Below, one piece after another: positions 36,373 through 45,561 of a stretch of 64,000 nucleotides of DNA; within the stretch, counting starts at the first letter, position 1, and each line of letters starts with the position of its first letter. The notes beneath the pieces are model-generated. The model made no database searches. It was not told the DNA's origin and saw only the letters and a list, made by a program, of their open reading frames with translations. Both the position numbers and the translations under genes were made by a program. Origin of the DNA: Ancylobacter tetraedralis (GTDB lineage Bacteria; Pseudomonadota; Alphaproteobacteria; Rhizobiales; Xanthobacteraceae); NCBI RefSeq assembly GCF_014195655.1, contig NZ_JACICD010000014.1, positions 1 through 64,000 on the forward strand. Reading direction: 5' to 3'.

Positions 36373-37902
36373 TTACGTCCGGCCAAGGGCTGAGTTGAGT
36401 TCGTCGCGAACGAGCGCGCGAATTTTTTCCCGAAGGTCCGCCATCTCGTCGAATGCGGACACAGATGAGGGCTGCTCGTCCGGGATCGTCGAGTTCGGGG
36501 TTTTCCACGGCGTCAGCCCCTCGAAATTGCCGAAGGGCATTCGCGGATCGGTCGGATACGCGATGCTGCTCCAGTTGATGAGCGAAGCCGGCGTGAGATT
36601 TTCGCCGAGCGCACTGCCGCCCATGAAACCTGTCCCGATTGTCATCGTCGGGCCCAGATTGGAACCGAAACCAGCGGCACCCTGAGAGCATGGAGCATTC
36701 ACGACGATGCGGAGAGCCGGCACTCCTGCAGCGTAGGTCATGATCGTCATTTCATTCTGGGAATGGATCGCCGCCGAATGGCCGCCTCCGGATTTCCGGT
36801 TCATCATGCGAGCGGCGCGTATCGCTTCATCCGTTCCGGTCACGACCGCGAAGCCGAGAACCGGACAGAGCTTCTCCCGGGTGAAATGCTCTTCAGGCAG
36901 AACCCGATCGATCGGCACCAGCAGAATCCTGGTGTTGCCAGGAACGTCAAAACCGCAGGCTCTGGCTATGACCGATGCGTCCTTGCCGATGGCGCCGATG
37001 TTGAAGCCCCCGTCCCTCCAAAGAAATGCACGCAGCTTTTCGCGCTCCCCAGGAGAGCAGACATGCGCTCCCGATGTCTGCAGCGCGCGAAGGAGACGGT
37101 CGGCGATGGCCTCCTCCGCGAGCACGACCGATTCATTGGTGCACAAGATCGAGTTGTCGAACGACTTGCTCTCGACAATCCTGGTAGCCGCTGCGGCAAG
37201 ATCCGCGCTCGAATCCACGTACACCGGCCCATTGCCCGGCCCCACGCCAAAAGAAGGGGTTCCCGAGCGATATGCGGCGCGCACCACTGCCGGCCCGCCG
37301 GTCGCGACAACGAGATCTATACGCTCGTCGCTCATCAATCCTTCGAGCGCCGGGATCGATGGTTCGCGCACCACCTGGATCACCCCGTCGGGGGCGCCCG
37401 CCCTCACGGCTTCAGCCGCGATCAGGTCGGCCGCATCGGCACAACACGCTTTCGCAGCCGGATGCGGACAGATCACGATCGCATTGCGCGTCAGAAGGGC
37501 AAGGATCGTCTTGAAAAAGACCGTTGCGACAGGGTTTGTCGACGGGGTCAGCGCCAGAATGACGCCGGCAGGTCGAGCGATACGGACAGTTTTCCGACTC
37601 TGATCGATGACTGGGCCAATATAGTCGGTGTCCCTATAGGTTTCGAATACCCCCAGTGAACACAACTCATTCTTGAGCCGCTTGTCTTCGACCACCCCGA
37701 AGCTGGTTTCCCGTACCGCCCATTCGGCGTAGTGAGCGGCCTTTCCGTATGCGGCCCGAGCCACGGCGCCGGCGATCTTCAGCGTCGTCGCGCGATCGTA
37801 TCGAGAAAATGTCGTCGCGGCCCACCCGGCGCGATCGAGCATTGCCCCGTAAGTGTCTCGATACGATGAAAAATTCAACGTTTCTGGTGTCTCGGGAGCC
37901 AT
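36373..37902 (-). CDS. CoA-acylating aldehyde dehydrogenase with C-terminal encapsulation peptide
   Basis: 509 residues. The fold is that of EutE/PduP enzymes: LTPSTNPVATVFFK, GVGPGNGPVYVD, and the catalytic Cys254 in NSILCTNESVV. It would convert propionaldehyde or acetaldehyde to the acyl-CoA with NAD. After the enzyme core a linker of about 15 residues (STIPDEQPSSVSAFDE) leads to the amphipathic helix MADLREKIRALVRDELNSAL, the expected targeting tag for shell loading. It lies between the PLP enzyme and the BMC-T gene. Confidence 0.85.
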   Translation of the reverse strand: MAPETPETLNFSSYRDTYGAMLDRAGWAATTFSRYDRATTLKIAGAVARAAYGKAAHYAEWAVRETSFGVVEDKRLKNELCSLGVFETYRDTDYIGPVIDQSRKTVRIARPAGVILALTPSTNPVATVFFKTILALLTRNAIVICPHPAAKACCADAADLIAAEAVRAGAPDGVIQVVREPSIPALEGLMSDERIDLVVATGGPAVVRAAYRSGTPSFGVGPGNGPVYVDSSADLAAAATRIVESKSFDNSILCTNESVVLAEEAIADRLLRALQTSGAHVCSPGEREKLRAFLWRDGGFNIGAIGKDASVIARACGFDVPGNTRILLVPIDRVLPEEHFTREKLCPVLGFAVVTGTDEAIRAARMMNRKSGGGHSAAIHSQNEMTIMTYAAGVPALRIVVNAPCSQGAAGFGSNLGPTMTIGTGFMGGSALGENLTPASLINWSSIAYPTDPRMPFGNFEGLTPWKTPNSTIPDEQPSSVSAFDEMADLREKIRALVRDELNSALGRT

Positions 37903-37909
37903 CGGTCAC

Positions 37910-39205
37910 CTAAGCGGCAGAGCGTGCGGAGGGGGCCCGCGCGATGAGTTCGCGCATGCGTGGGATGGCGACGCGGAACCGATCCACGACCTCCTCGGCC
38001 AGGGCGGACGACATGAGGACGCCGGGCTTGAACTGCAGAACGCGCTTGTCGAGCGACGAGAAGATTGCCCAGACGCCATTCTCGTAAAGCGCGCGCGACG
38101 CGTGGACACCGCCTTCGTGATGGGCGAATTCCACTCCGATGACGACGCCCTTCTGACGCAGGCCTACGACGACATCGCCGTCGCTTCGGATGATGTCGTG
38201 GAACGCATCGCTGAAGTAGCGGGTGAGATACTGGACATTGGCGCGGACCTCGGGGCGCTGCAGGATTTCGAGTACCTTCAGGGCGACGAAACAGCCGGGC
38301 TCGGCGCCACCCGATGTCGAAATATGTGCCGCGCCATCCTCCTCCATCCACGCACCGGTTTTCTTGGTGAGCATCGTCACGGCGAATGGATAGATGCCAC
38401 CGCTGATCCCCTTTGCACTGACGAAGATGTCAGGCTGCACGCCGTAAGACTGCCAGCCCCACATCTCGCCCGTGCGCAACAATCCGGTCTGCACTTCGTC
38501 GGCGATGTAGAGTGCGCCATATTTCTCGCATAGCGCCTTGACGGACCGATTGTAACCTTCATGCGGCATGGGAAAGCCGTAGGTCGCGGGTATGGTCTCC
38601 AAAATTACGGCCGCGATATCCTGTGCCGAAAGCGCACGCTCCATTGCCCCGAGGTCATTGAACGGCACTTGGGTGAACTCGTCCGGTCGATCGGACAGAA
38701 ATATCTTCGAGAAGCGGGAATCTCCGGTCGCGACGGAAAGGCCCGAATGGCCATGGTAGCCTTTGATTATCGAAATGACCTTGCGTCTTTGGGTAGTATA
38801 ACGCGCCGACTTGATCGCGACATCGATTGCCTCTGCGCCGCCCGGCGCGAAAAAAGCATAATCGAAACCCGGGCAGACTTTCACCAGCGCTTCAGCCAGC
38901 GCCGTGCGAGCGACCGACGGGAACCAGTGATTGCCAATGTCAAAACGATCGAGGGCGGTCTTCAACGCGCCGACGAGCTCGGTATTGCGGTGGCCGAAAT
39001 TGAACGTGCCGCCGTTGATGTGGAGATCTATCAGGCGCTTTCCGTTCATGTCGTAGATCAGGTAGCCTTCTCTTCTGTCGATCACGAGATCGATGCCCGC
39101 GTCTCTCCAGAACTTCGTTTTTCCTGGGTTCCAGCACGCGATCGACTTCTCGATCACCTCTTCCTTGGAAGAAAATTGGAACATGCCGTAATCGAACATT
39201 GGCAT
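37910..39205 (-). CDS. Class III PLP enzyme, probable amino-alcohol-phosphate phospho-lyase
   Basis: 431 residues. Class III aminotransferase fold: GHRNTELVGAL, APGGAEAIDVAIK, the PLP-pyridine Asp236 in IADEVQTG and the Schiff-base Lys265 in FVSAKGISGG. In RMM loci this member is thought to remove phosphate and ammonia from phosphorylated amino-2-propanol, giving propionaldehyde, rather than to transfer an amino group. Position first in the operon, with kinase and aldehyde dehydrogenase following, supports that. A true transaminase cannot be excluded from sequence. GGGG precedes the ATG. Confidence 0.75.
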   Translation of the reverse strand: MPMFDYGMFQFSSKEEVIEKSIACWNPGKTKFWRDAGIDLVIDRREGYLIYDMNGKRLIDLHINGGTFNFGHRNTELVGALKTALDRFDIGNHWFPSVARTALAEALVKVCPGFDYAFFAPGGAEAIDVAIKSARYTTQRRKVISIIKGYHGHSGLSVATGDSRFSKIFLSDRPDEFTQVPFNDLGAMERALSAQDIAAVILETIPATYGFPMPHEGYNRSVKALCEKYGALYIADEVQTGLLRTGEMWGWQSYGVQPDIFVSAKGISGGIYPFAVTMLTKKTGAWMEEDGAAHISTSGGAEPGCFVALKVLEILQRPEVRANVQYLTRYFSDAFHDIIRSDGDVVVGLRQKGVVIGVEFAHHEGGVHASRALYENGVWAIFSSLDKRVLQFKPGVLMSSALAEEVVDRFRVAIPRMRELIARAPSARSAA

Positions 39206-39242
39206 CCCCTGCCGATGCCTTTCTCAGGGCATCGATAAAAAC

Positions 39243-39285
39243 AACATTTCCAACATTTCAAACATTACGAAGCGATTGTCAACGG
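39243..39285 (-). promoter_or_regulatory. Microcompartment operon promoter with three 9-base direct repeats
   Basis: Three adjacent repeats AACATTTCC, AACATTTCA and AACATTACG (39243-39269, plus strand) lie 38-64 bases upstream of the PLP enzyme ATG. On the minus strand a perfect TTGACA -35 box (39282-39277) sits just upstream and its spacer runs into the repeats; the -10 is weak. A regulator bound here would control the whole operon. The DeoR or LysR neighbour is the likely ligand-sensing protein. Confidence 0.5.
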
Positions 39286-39770
39286 GCCTTTGTCGGCCGC
39301 GGGAGCGACTATCAGGCCGTGCTGCTGTTTTGGCCCGACTGAAGCGTGTCCAGTGGGCTCCAAAAAATACGAAGAAAGCAAATACTTCAGCCACCCCGGC
39401 ATCGTGGGCATCCATCGCGGTGACTGGGAGACTGGCCTTCGATAACCGCCGCAAGGACCTTAACTTCCCCGCCGCAACCGGTTCCGTCGTGATGCAGATG
39501 GTGACGTATCGGTGAAGGCTTCTGGCGGGTGTTGGAATGATGCTGCTTCAATGGCATCACTCTCGCTCGTGCGGTAAGGCCCGATGTGGTCAGTTTCTGC
39601 GACCTACCCTCGACGCTGGGCTATCCCTCGCCCGTCGGATACGAAGGGTTTCATCGTCAATTTGATTCGGTCCATCATGGCCGCCGACAATCCACGAAAG
39701 TGTGCGAATTCCTTGTCTGGTCGTCGAAATCCATCGATGGTGTTGCGCTCGGAGAGTGCCCGAACTGAGT
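39286..39770. other. Divergent intergenic region between PLP enzyme and DeoR regulator
   Basis: About 485 bases without a convincing gene. Short open frames on both strands lack family signatures and good start sites. GGAGAG near 39751 lies upstream of the DeoR ATG at 39771. It probably holds the DeoR promoter; nothing more can be supported. Confidence 0.4.
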
Positions 39771-40556
39771 ATGAGAATGTCGTCTAGTTATCGTCACGAA
39801 GAAATACGCAAGCAGTTGGCAACCACAGGGCGCGTCCGGGTCGATGCGATTGCCGCTAAGCTGGGCGTTACGACGGAGACGATCCGTCGGGACCTGACGG
39901 AGTTAGAAAATCGCAGCCTTTTACGTAGGGTTCACGGCGGCGCCATCCCATTCAATACTGGAAATGAACCTCCAATATCGGATCGCACACGAATTCGGGC
40001 GCGTGAAAAATCTGAAATCGGCGTTGTTGCGACAACCTTGTTATCGGACGGCATGTCCATATTCGTCGACGCCGGCTCGACGCAGTCTGCGTTTGTCCGA
40101 GCCTTCCGCGACCGATCCAATTTAACGGTGACGACCAATTCGCTGGATATCGCCTCAACTCTTGTTGCCTCTCCGGGGATCGTAGTTCGCCTTACCCCCG
40201 GTATCCTGCGTCGTAGCGACAACGCGACCATCGGTCATGATACTGTCAGCTATGTGGAACGCTTTGCGTTCGATCTGGCATTTCTTGGAATTGGCGCCTG
40301 CGACTCCGTTCTGGGTTGGATGGATTTCGACGAGGACGAAGCCGCGTTGAGGAGGGCAGCGTATAAACTCTCGGCGCGCTCCGTTGTGCTGATCGACAGC
40401 AGCAAATTCGGCAGAAGGGCCGCTGTGCGAACCTTCGATATCGATCAATCCTTGATTGTCGTGACCGAGAAGACGCCTACGTCGGACTTTTTCGAGGTTT
40501 TCACAAAGAAAGGACTTAAGATTCTAACGCCGGAGGAGCGCGGGATTTCGTCATAA
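39771..40556 (+). CDS. DeoR-family regulator, divergent from the microcompartment operon
   Basis: 261 residues from ATG 39771; ATG 39777 is an alternative and an upstream in-frame GTG/ATG extension is unlikely. The DeoR HTH (RHEEIRKQLATTGRVRVDAIAAKLGVTTETIRRDL in two parts, residues 8-45) and the sugar-phosphate-type sensor domain (IFVDAGSTQSAFV, FLGIGACD) are clear. DeoR proteins usually repress a divergent catabolic operon and sense a phosphorylated intermediate. A phosphorylated amino alcohol would be a natural ligand here; that is inference. Confidence 0.8.
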   Translation: MRMSSSYRHEEIRKQLATTGRVRVDAIAAKLGVTTETIRRDLTELENRSLLRRVHGGAIPFNTGNEPPISDRTRIRAREKSEIGVVATTLLSDGMSIFVDAGSTQSAFVRAFRDRSNLTVTTNSLDIASTLVASPGIVVRLTPGILRRSDNATIGHDTVSYVERFAFDLAFLGIGACDSVLGWMDFDEDEAALRRAAYKLSARSVVLIDSSKFGRRAAVRTFDIDQSLIVVTEKTPTSDFFEVFTKKGLKILTPEERGISS

Positions 40557-40724
40557 GCGACTGCCAGGATGTGCGCATTGTCGTATGCGCTGTGTCGGTT
40601 ATGAGCGCCGTGGCCGCGGACGGCATGCAGAATCACTTTGTAGGCGGTTGAAGAAGTCTCTCATCCGCAACCGCGCGGCGCGATTCACTCTGATGCGGGT
40701 AGCGAGAGTTGGTTGTGCGGTCGT

Positions 40725-41480
40725 CGGATGAGAGAGCAGATGCGCTGTTCAGCTACTTCGACGTTGAGGTTCGTCCAAAAGGACCGTCCGCTTCGGTCGA
40801 TCCGAGTGGTGGTCGACGAAGCCCCGGAAACACGAGAGCCGGCTTTGCGGCTCTGCATTCCCGCACGGGGCGCCCATTGATTGCACCCGAGACACTGCTG
40901 CGGCCGAGACTGCAGCAGGCCTTCTATTTGACCAGGTTCGAGGCAGTTGATGAGCGGCCGGGGCTCGATGTGCTGTTGCGGTGGTTTGTTGGGTTCGGGA
41001 TTGATGACCCCGCCTGGGATCATTCGACCTTCTCCAAGAACCGGCGACGCTGAAGCCAATTTCCTGGGCGAGGCGCGCTCCAATGCCACCCATATCAACA
41101 ACACCTATCCCAATACGGAGTTGGGTCGTAAAGATCCGGGCAGGGGGCGCGACTGTGCTTTTTCCGACCACGCCCTGATGGAGGAACCGGTCTGGCCTGC
41201 TCGTGGGACCTGTCGGACGCCAGACAAAGGACATGCCGACCGGATCGCTGTGCTAGCCATGACCGAGGCCTGCTCCAATCGTCCCGTCGCCGTGACGCTC
41301 GAGCCCGACAAAAGCTAGGATGCCTCCGACTTCGTCAAGGAGTTGCGCACCAGGAATGCGCGGCTCCATATCCCACAGAATACAACGCGCCGTGGACGCT
41401 GGGCTATCGACGGGAAGACGCCCCGCCGTCCCGGCTATGGGGTCAGCCCGCGCGTGCGCGAGAGAATCGAAGATGCTTTC
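40725..41480 (+). pseudogene. IS5-family transposase, decayed
   Basis: Fragments in several frames read ERADALFSYFDVEVR, then ALHSRTGRPLIAPETLLRP, LQQAFYLTRFEAVDE, LLRWFVGFGIDDPAWDHSTF, LGEARSNATHINNT, ADRIAVLAMTEACSNRPVAVT and SDFVKELRTRNARLHIPQN. Together they cover most of an IS5-like transposase with frameshifts and internal stops. No intact terminal repeats are seen. It lies between the microcompartment and phosphonate modules and marks the join. Confidence 0.7.
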
Positions 41481-41725
41481 GTCTGATGCATGGCCGCGGG
41501 ATGCGCTGGCCGATGGTGTGGGGCGTCGAGCGGATGGGATGGGCCTTTCAATATGGTTCCCGGGACGAAGCGCCCCGCGCCGAGTTCTCATGGCAGGGCA
41601 TCGACGACGTCGATGAAGCTTGCGGGTCGCAGATGGGTCACGCTCCCCACCGCCGGCCACCTCGTTGGCCACATCTTCATCCACCCGGCCGATGATTCAG
41701 GCTTCGTCTGCCGCCGGGAATAAGT
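41481..41725 (+). pseudogene. Decayed fragment of an unidentified small protein
   Basis: Two frames give RMGWAFQYG, EFSWQGIDDVDEACG and, shifted, GHLVGHIFIHPADDSGFVC before a stop. The pieces read as one broken protein of perhaps 80-90 residues. I do not recognise a function. It directly follows the IS5-like remnant. Confidence 0.35.
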
Positions 41726-41800
41726 TCTTCAATGCCTTGGTAGGCAGGGCTTGCGCAGGTTCGACCATTGTCGGATCCAGACGCTCATCTCGTCGAGCGC

Positions 41801-42760
41801 TCACGGCCTCTCAGCCCGCACCTCCCTCTGGTGCGCCGGGGGCGTATTGTCCAGATCGTGCAGATCCGTTGCGCTCGCGGGTTGGCGCTGCATGGCGAGC
41901 CAATCAGCGAACAGCGCTTCCGGAGAGCTGCTGCCTGCTCCTTGCGGATACGCTGCAAGATATTGCGGACCGTCGATCCGCGCCGAAGGCACCGGTTCGA
42001 CCAGCACCCCTCTGCCGAGCAGATCGTCGATAACGATCATGGGACTGACGAGGCCGCCACGGCCTGCGAGAGCGGCTTCCAGCGCCGTGTAAAAATGCGG
42101 ATAGATGATCGCGCTGCTCGCGATCCTGATCGAAAAGCCTGCGGCCTGCAGCCAGCTCTCCAATTCGCCCGTGCGGGTCTCGGCCATCAGGAGAGGCATC
42201 GAACCGATCCATCGGTCGAGATCTGCGTCCAGCGGTGCTTTCAGTCCAGGCGTGCAGACGAGGCCGAGCTTTTCCCTCATGAAGGGTACGGCCCTGAAAT
42301 GCGGAGGGACGGGGCCGCCGCGGCGGATCGCCACGTCGAACGGCATCTCCAGCCAGTTTTCGGGGGTGTGCGTCTGCGTGACGCGTACACGGATGTCCTC
42401 GTGCCGCGCCTGGAAGTCCGGCAGGCGCGGCAGCAGCCAGCGCATCGCGAAGGTCGAGGGCGCGAGCACGCGCAGAAGGTGCTCGCCGGCTCGCGCCGAG
42501 AATTGATCGAAGGACGTTCCTATCAGTTTGAGCGCCATACCGATTCCGTCCGCGAGACGGGCCGCGGCGGCCGTGGGAACCATAACGCGCCGGTTTTCCG
42601 CGAACAGAGGTTCGCCGACCCATTCTTCTAGGATGGCGATTTGCTTGCTGACGGCGCTGTGCGTGACGAGCAACTCCTCGGCTGCGGCGCCGACACCGCC
42701 GCACCGCACGACACTTTCGAATGCGACCAAGGCGCGGAGGGGTGGCAGCCTGTGACGCAT
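41801..42760 (-). CDS. LysR-family (GcvA-like) regulator of the phosphonate operon
   Basis: 319 residues. The HTH (LPPLRALVAFESVVRCGG, AAAEELLVTHSAVSKQIAILEE) and GcvA-type effector domain (RVTQTHTPENWLEMPFDVAIRRG) are clear. It is divergent from the phosphonoacetate hydrolase gene with 159 bases between. In Pseudomonas fluorescens 23F a LysR protein (PhnR) controls phnA in response to phosphonoacetate; the same logic is likely here. Confidence 0.8.
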   Translation of the reverse strand: MRHRLPPLRALVAFESVVRCGGVGAAAEELLVTHSAVSKQIAILEEWVGEPLFAENRRVMVPTAAAARLADGIGMALKLIGTSFDQFSARAGEHLLRVLAPSTFAMRWLLPRLPDFQARHEDIRVRVTQTHTPENWLEMPFDVAIRRGGPVPPHFRAVPFMREKLGLVCTPGLKAPLDADLDRWIGSMPLLMAETRTGELESWLQAAGFSIRIASSAIIYPHFYTALEAALAGRGGLVSPMIVIDDLLGRGVLVEPVPSARIDGPQYLAAYPQGAGSSSPEALFADWLAMQRQPASATDLHDLDNTPPAHQREVRAERP

Positions 42761-42823
42761 CTGTTCCTCTTTCTCACCTCACCGAGGAGATTAAGTCAAT
42801 TTACTCGGGATAGTGGAATAAAT

Positions 42824-42885
42824 ACGCTCTGTATTAAGACGAGATTGCTGAACAATTCAGCGAAATCGATCTCTTTACAGAGCGT
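42824..42885. promoter_or_regulatory. Concentric dyads in the LysR-phnA divergent promoter
   Basis: ACGCTCTGTA (42824-42833) and TACAGAGCGT (42876-42885) are perfect 10-base inverted arms, 52 bases centre to centre. Exactly between them lies a second dyad GCTGAA-CAA-TTCAGC (42847-42861). Both share a centre at about 42854. The arrangement suits a LysR tetramer contacting inner and outer sites, with the start of phnA 35 bases beyond the right arm. Confidence 0.55.
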
Positions 42886-42919
42886 TTGTTACGCGCCCAT
42901 GACAGCGTGGAGAAAGAAT

Positions 42920-44191
42920 ATGACCACTTTGCCAGCCGAGCAAGGCGACCGAAAAATCGTGGCACTGAACGGTCGGGACTACCGCTGGCCTTCGCGCACG
43001 AGTGTCGTGGTCTGCTTCGACGGATGCGATCCGGATTATATCGCGGCCGCGAGCGCCGCCGGGCTCGTGCCGACCCTCGACCGCATGAGACGTGACGGCT
43101 TCGCTGAGATCGCGCTCGCCGCGATGCCGACGACGACCAATACCAACAATGTCTCGATCGTTTGCGGCGTGCCGCCGGCGATCCATGGCGTGTCTGGGAA
43201 TTACTATATCGACCGCGCGACCGGCGAAGAGATCATGATGCTCGACGACAGGCCCATGACGGCGGAGACGATCCTCTCGGCGTTTTCGCAGGAAGGTGCG
43301 GCGGTCGTCGCGATCACGGCCAAGGACAAGCTGCGCAAGGCGCTTGCCCGCAATCTCCGCGGGATCGCCTTTTCGAGCCAGCATGCCGACGAGACGACGA
43401 TGGGAGAACACGGCATCATCGACGTGCCGGGCTTGGTAGGGCGCGCGGTGCCGGACCAATATTCGGAGGATCTATCGCTCTACGTTCTGGATGCCGGCAT
43501 CGCGCTCGTCGCCGCGAAGCGGCCGGATCTCGTCTATCTCTCGCTGTCCGATTACGTTCAGCACAAGCACGCGCCGGGCACGCCCGAGGCCGACGCCTTC
43601 ATGGTGGCAGTCGACGAACGCTTGGCCAAACTGCTCGATCTCGGAGCCGTGGTCGGTGTTGTCGCCGACCACGGCATGTCCGACATGTCGACTGCCGAAG
43701 GCACGCCGAACGTCATCTATGTCGGCGACCGGCTAGAAGACGCATTCGGGCGCGGCTGCGCCAAGGTGATCTGCCCGATCGCCGACCCGTTCGTCCGTCA
43801 TCATGGTGCGCTCGGTGGCTTTGTGCGAGTTCATATGCAGCGTCCCGATCTGGACCCGGCGGAAGTTGCGGCTTTCCTGAAGGGTATCGACGGCATTGAC
43901 GACGCCTTGCTCGCGCAGGAGGCCTGCTCGCGCTTCGATCTGCCAATGGACAAGGAAGGCGACGTCGCCGTCATCGCCCACAAGGGCGTGGCGCTCGGCG
44001 CCCGCGCCGCGGATCACGACCTGTCCGCGCTGGCTGGCAAGCGGCTGCGCTCGCATGGCGGGCTCGCCGAGCAGCCAGTTCCATTCCTCGTCTCGCATCC
44101 GCTCGATGCGGCCTTCACCGCGCGTGCTCGTGCAGGAACGCTACGCAATTATGACATCTTCGATGCCGTGCTCAATGGTGTGGAGGCCTGA
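42920..44191 (+). CDS. phnA: Phosphonoacetate hydrolase
   Basis: 423 residues from ATG 42920 with GGAG about 8 bases upstream; in-frame ATG 42899 is an alternative. Alkaline-phosphatase-superfamily metal ligands and nucleophile are visible: CFDGCDPDY (Asp34), TTTNTNN (Thr near 73), LSDYVQHKHAPG, VVADHGMSD and RSHGG. The pattern matches the zinc enzyme that cleaves the C-P bond of phosphonoacetate to acetate and phosphate. It heads an operon with a second hydrolase and an importer. Confidence 0.85.
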   Translation: MTTLPAEQGDRKIVALNGRDYRWPSRTSVVVCFDGCDPDYIAAASAAGLVPTLDRMRRDGFAEIALAAMPTTTNTNNVSIVCGVPPAIHGVSGNYYIDRATGEEIMMLDDRPMTAETILSAFSQEGAAVVAITAKDKLRKALARNLRGIAFSSQHADETTMGEHGIIDVPGLVGRAVPDQYSEDLSLYVLDAGIALVAAKRPDLVYLSLSDYVQHKHAPGTPEADAFMVAVDERLAKLLDLGAVVGVVADHGMSDMSTAEGTPNVIYVGDRLEDAFGRGCAKVICPIADPFVRHHGALGGFVRVHMQRPDLDPAEVAAFLKGIDGIDDALLAQEACSRFDLPMDKEGDVAVIAHKGVALGARAADHDLSALAGKRLRSHGGLAEQPVPFLVSHPLDAAFTARARAGTLRNYDIFDAVLNGVEA

Positions 44192-44192
44192 G

Positions 44193-45485
44193 ATGAAACG
44201 GGCCGTCGTTGTCATGCTGGACGGACTGCGGCGCGACTGTGTCGAGCCCCAGCACATGCCAAATCTTTCGCGCTTCCGCGACGTCGCGACCGTCTTCGAG
44301 CATCATCGCAGCGTCGTGCCGTCCGTCACCCGCGTCTGTTCGTCCTCCTTCACGACCGGATGCCGCCCAATGCGGCACGGTATCGAGGGTAACAGCTTCG
44401 CCCTGCGCGAGGGCGGCGGGTTCACGGTCCATGATACCGGCAAGCCGGGTTTCCTCGACGCCAAGCGCCGCCTCACCGGCGCGGCGTTGGAGCAGGCCGG
44501 GCTCGCCGAGCTCCTGCGCGACTGCGGCGGCTCGATAGTTTATTCGAACGTCTCGCCCGGCGCAGCCTATCTGCACGATCCCGACGGGCACGGCCATGTC
44601 TATCACCGGGCGGGCTGCTTCGGGCCGGGCCGAGTACCTTTGCCTGAGACGGAAGCGCTCGATATCGACGAAAGCCTCGCCGGTGATGCCGCGATGACGG
44701 AACGTTTCGTGGCGGATCCGCTCGAGCGGCGCCGACCAGCCTTCGCCCTTCTCTGGCTCGGACATCCCGATACGACCCAGCATAAGGTTCCGCTCGGCTC
44801 TCCTGCGCATCTGGCGGCGCTGCGCGAAGCGGACCGGAATGTCGGGCTGGTTATCGAGCGGGTCGAGGCCCTGCGGAAGGAGGGCGACGACATCCTGTTT
44901 GTCATCGGCTCGGATCACGGCCACCAGACGGTCAGCGAAGTGGTCGACGTGGAGACCGCCATCGCCGATATCGGCTTCGCCGATGCGCTCGACAAAAGCG
45001 AACTTGTCGTCGTCCCGAACGGAACGGCCGTGCTGATCTATGCCAGTGAAGCGGGCCGCTCCCGGTTGCACGACCTCGTTGCGGCGCTACGCGCGCAGCA
45101 ATGGGTCGGCGAGGTGGTCTTCGGCCCGGCTCTAGCCGAACTCGGTCAGTGCGACGCGCGCGGTCTTGGCGTCTTCGTCGCCATGACGTCCAGCGAGGAC
45201 CCCAACGCCTTCGGCATGCCGGGACTGAGCCATGCCGCAAAGCCGGTCGCCGGCAAGCCGGACCGGCTCGGCTGCGGCCAGCACGGCGGCCTCGGCCGCT
45301 ACGAGCAATCCCCCTTTCTGGCGATTCAAGGGGGAGACTTCGTGCCTGGCGGAAAGCGGGACGAAGACACCTCCCTCGTGGATCTAGCGCCGACCGTTCT
45401 GGGGCATTTCGGCCTTTCCGTTGCGGCGATGGACGGTCGCCCGCTGCAGCCGGCCCGGGCGCGCCCGCCCGTTTCCAAGAAGTAG
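44193..45485 (+). CDS. Alkaline-phosphatase-superfamily hydrolase (second of the phosphonate operon)
   Basis: 430 residues from ATG 44193, one base after the phnA stop. Metal-site motifs: VVVMLDGLRRD, the nucleophile region PSVTRVCSSSFTTG, LLWLGHPDTTQH and IGSDHGHQTVSE. It resembles nucleotide pyrophosphatase/phosphodiesterase-like members. It may process a phosphonate ester or a related precursor before PhnA acts, but the substrate cannot be read from sequence. Confidence 0.7.
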   Translation: MKRAVVVMLDGLRRDCVEPQHMPNLSRFRDVATVFEHHRSVVPSVTRVCSSSFTTGCRPMRHGIEGNSFALREGGGFTVHDTGKPGFLDAKRRLTGAALEQAGLAELLRDCGGSIVYSNVSPGAAYLHDPDGHGHVYHRAGCFGPGRVPLPETEALDIDESLAGDAAMTERFVADPLERRRPAFALLWLGHPDTTQHKVPLGSPAHLAALREADRNVGLVIERVEALRKEGDDILFVIGSDHGHQTVSEVVDVETAIADIGFADALDKSELVVVPNGTAVLIYASEAGRSRLHDLVAALRAQQWVGEVVFGPALAELGQCDARGLGVFVAMTSSEDPNAFGMPGLSHAAKPVAGKPDRLGCGQHGGLGRYEQSPFLAIQGGDFVPGGKRDEDTSLVDLAPTVLGHFGLSVAAMDGRPLQPARARPPVSKK

Positions 45486-45561
45486 TCGCTTGCGTCGATA
45501 TTAATGCTTCGACTGGCCAACGATTGAACAGCAGATCATCCCATAACGTCAGGAGCCCTTC

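Noticed and set aside
39243-39269. CRISPR-like repeat array
   Set aside because: Three 9-base units without spacers; far too short. No CRISPR array was seen anywhere in the window.
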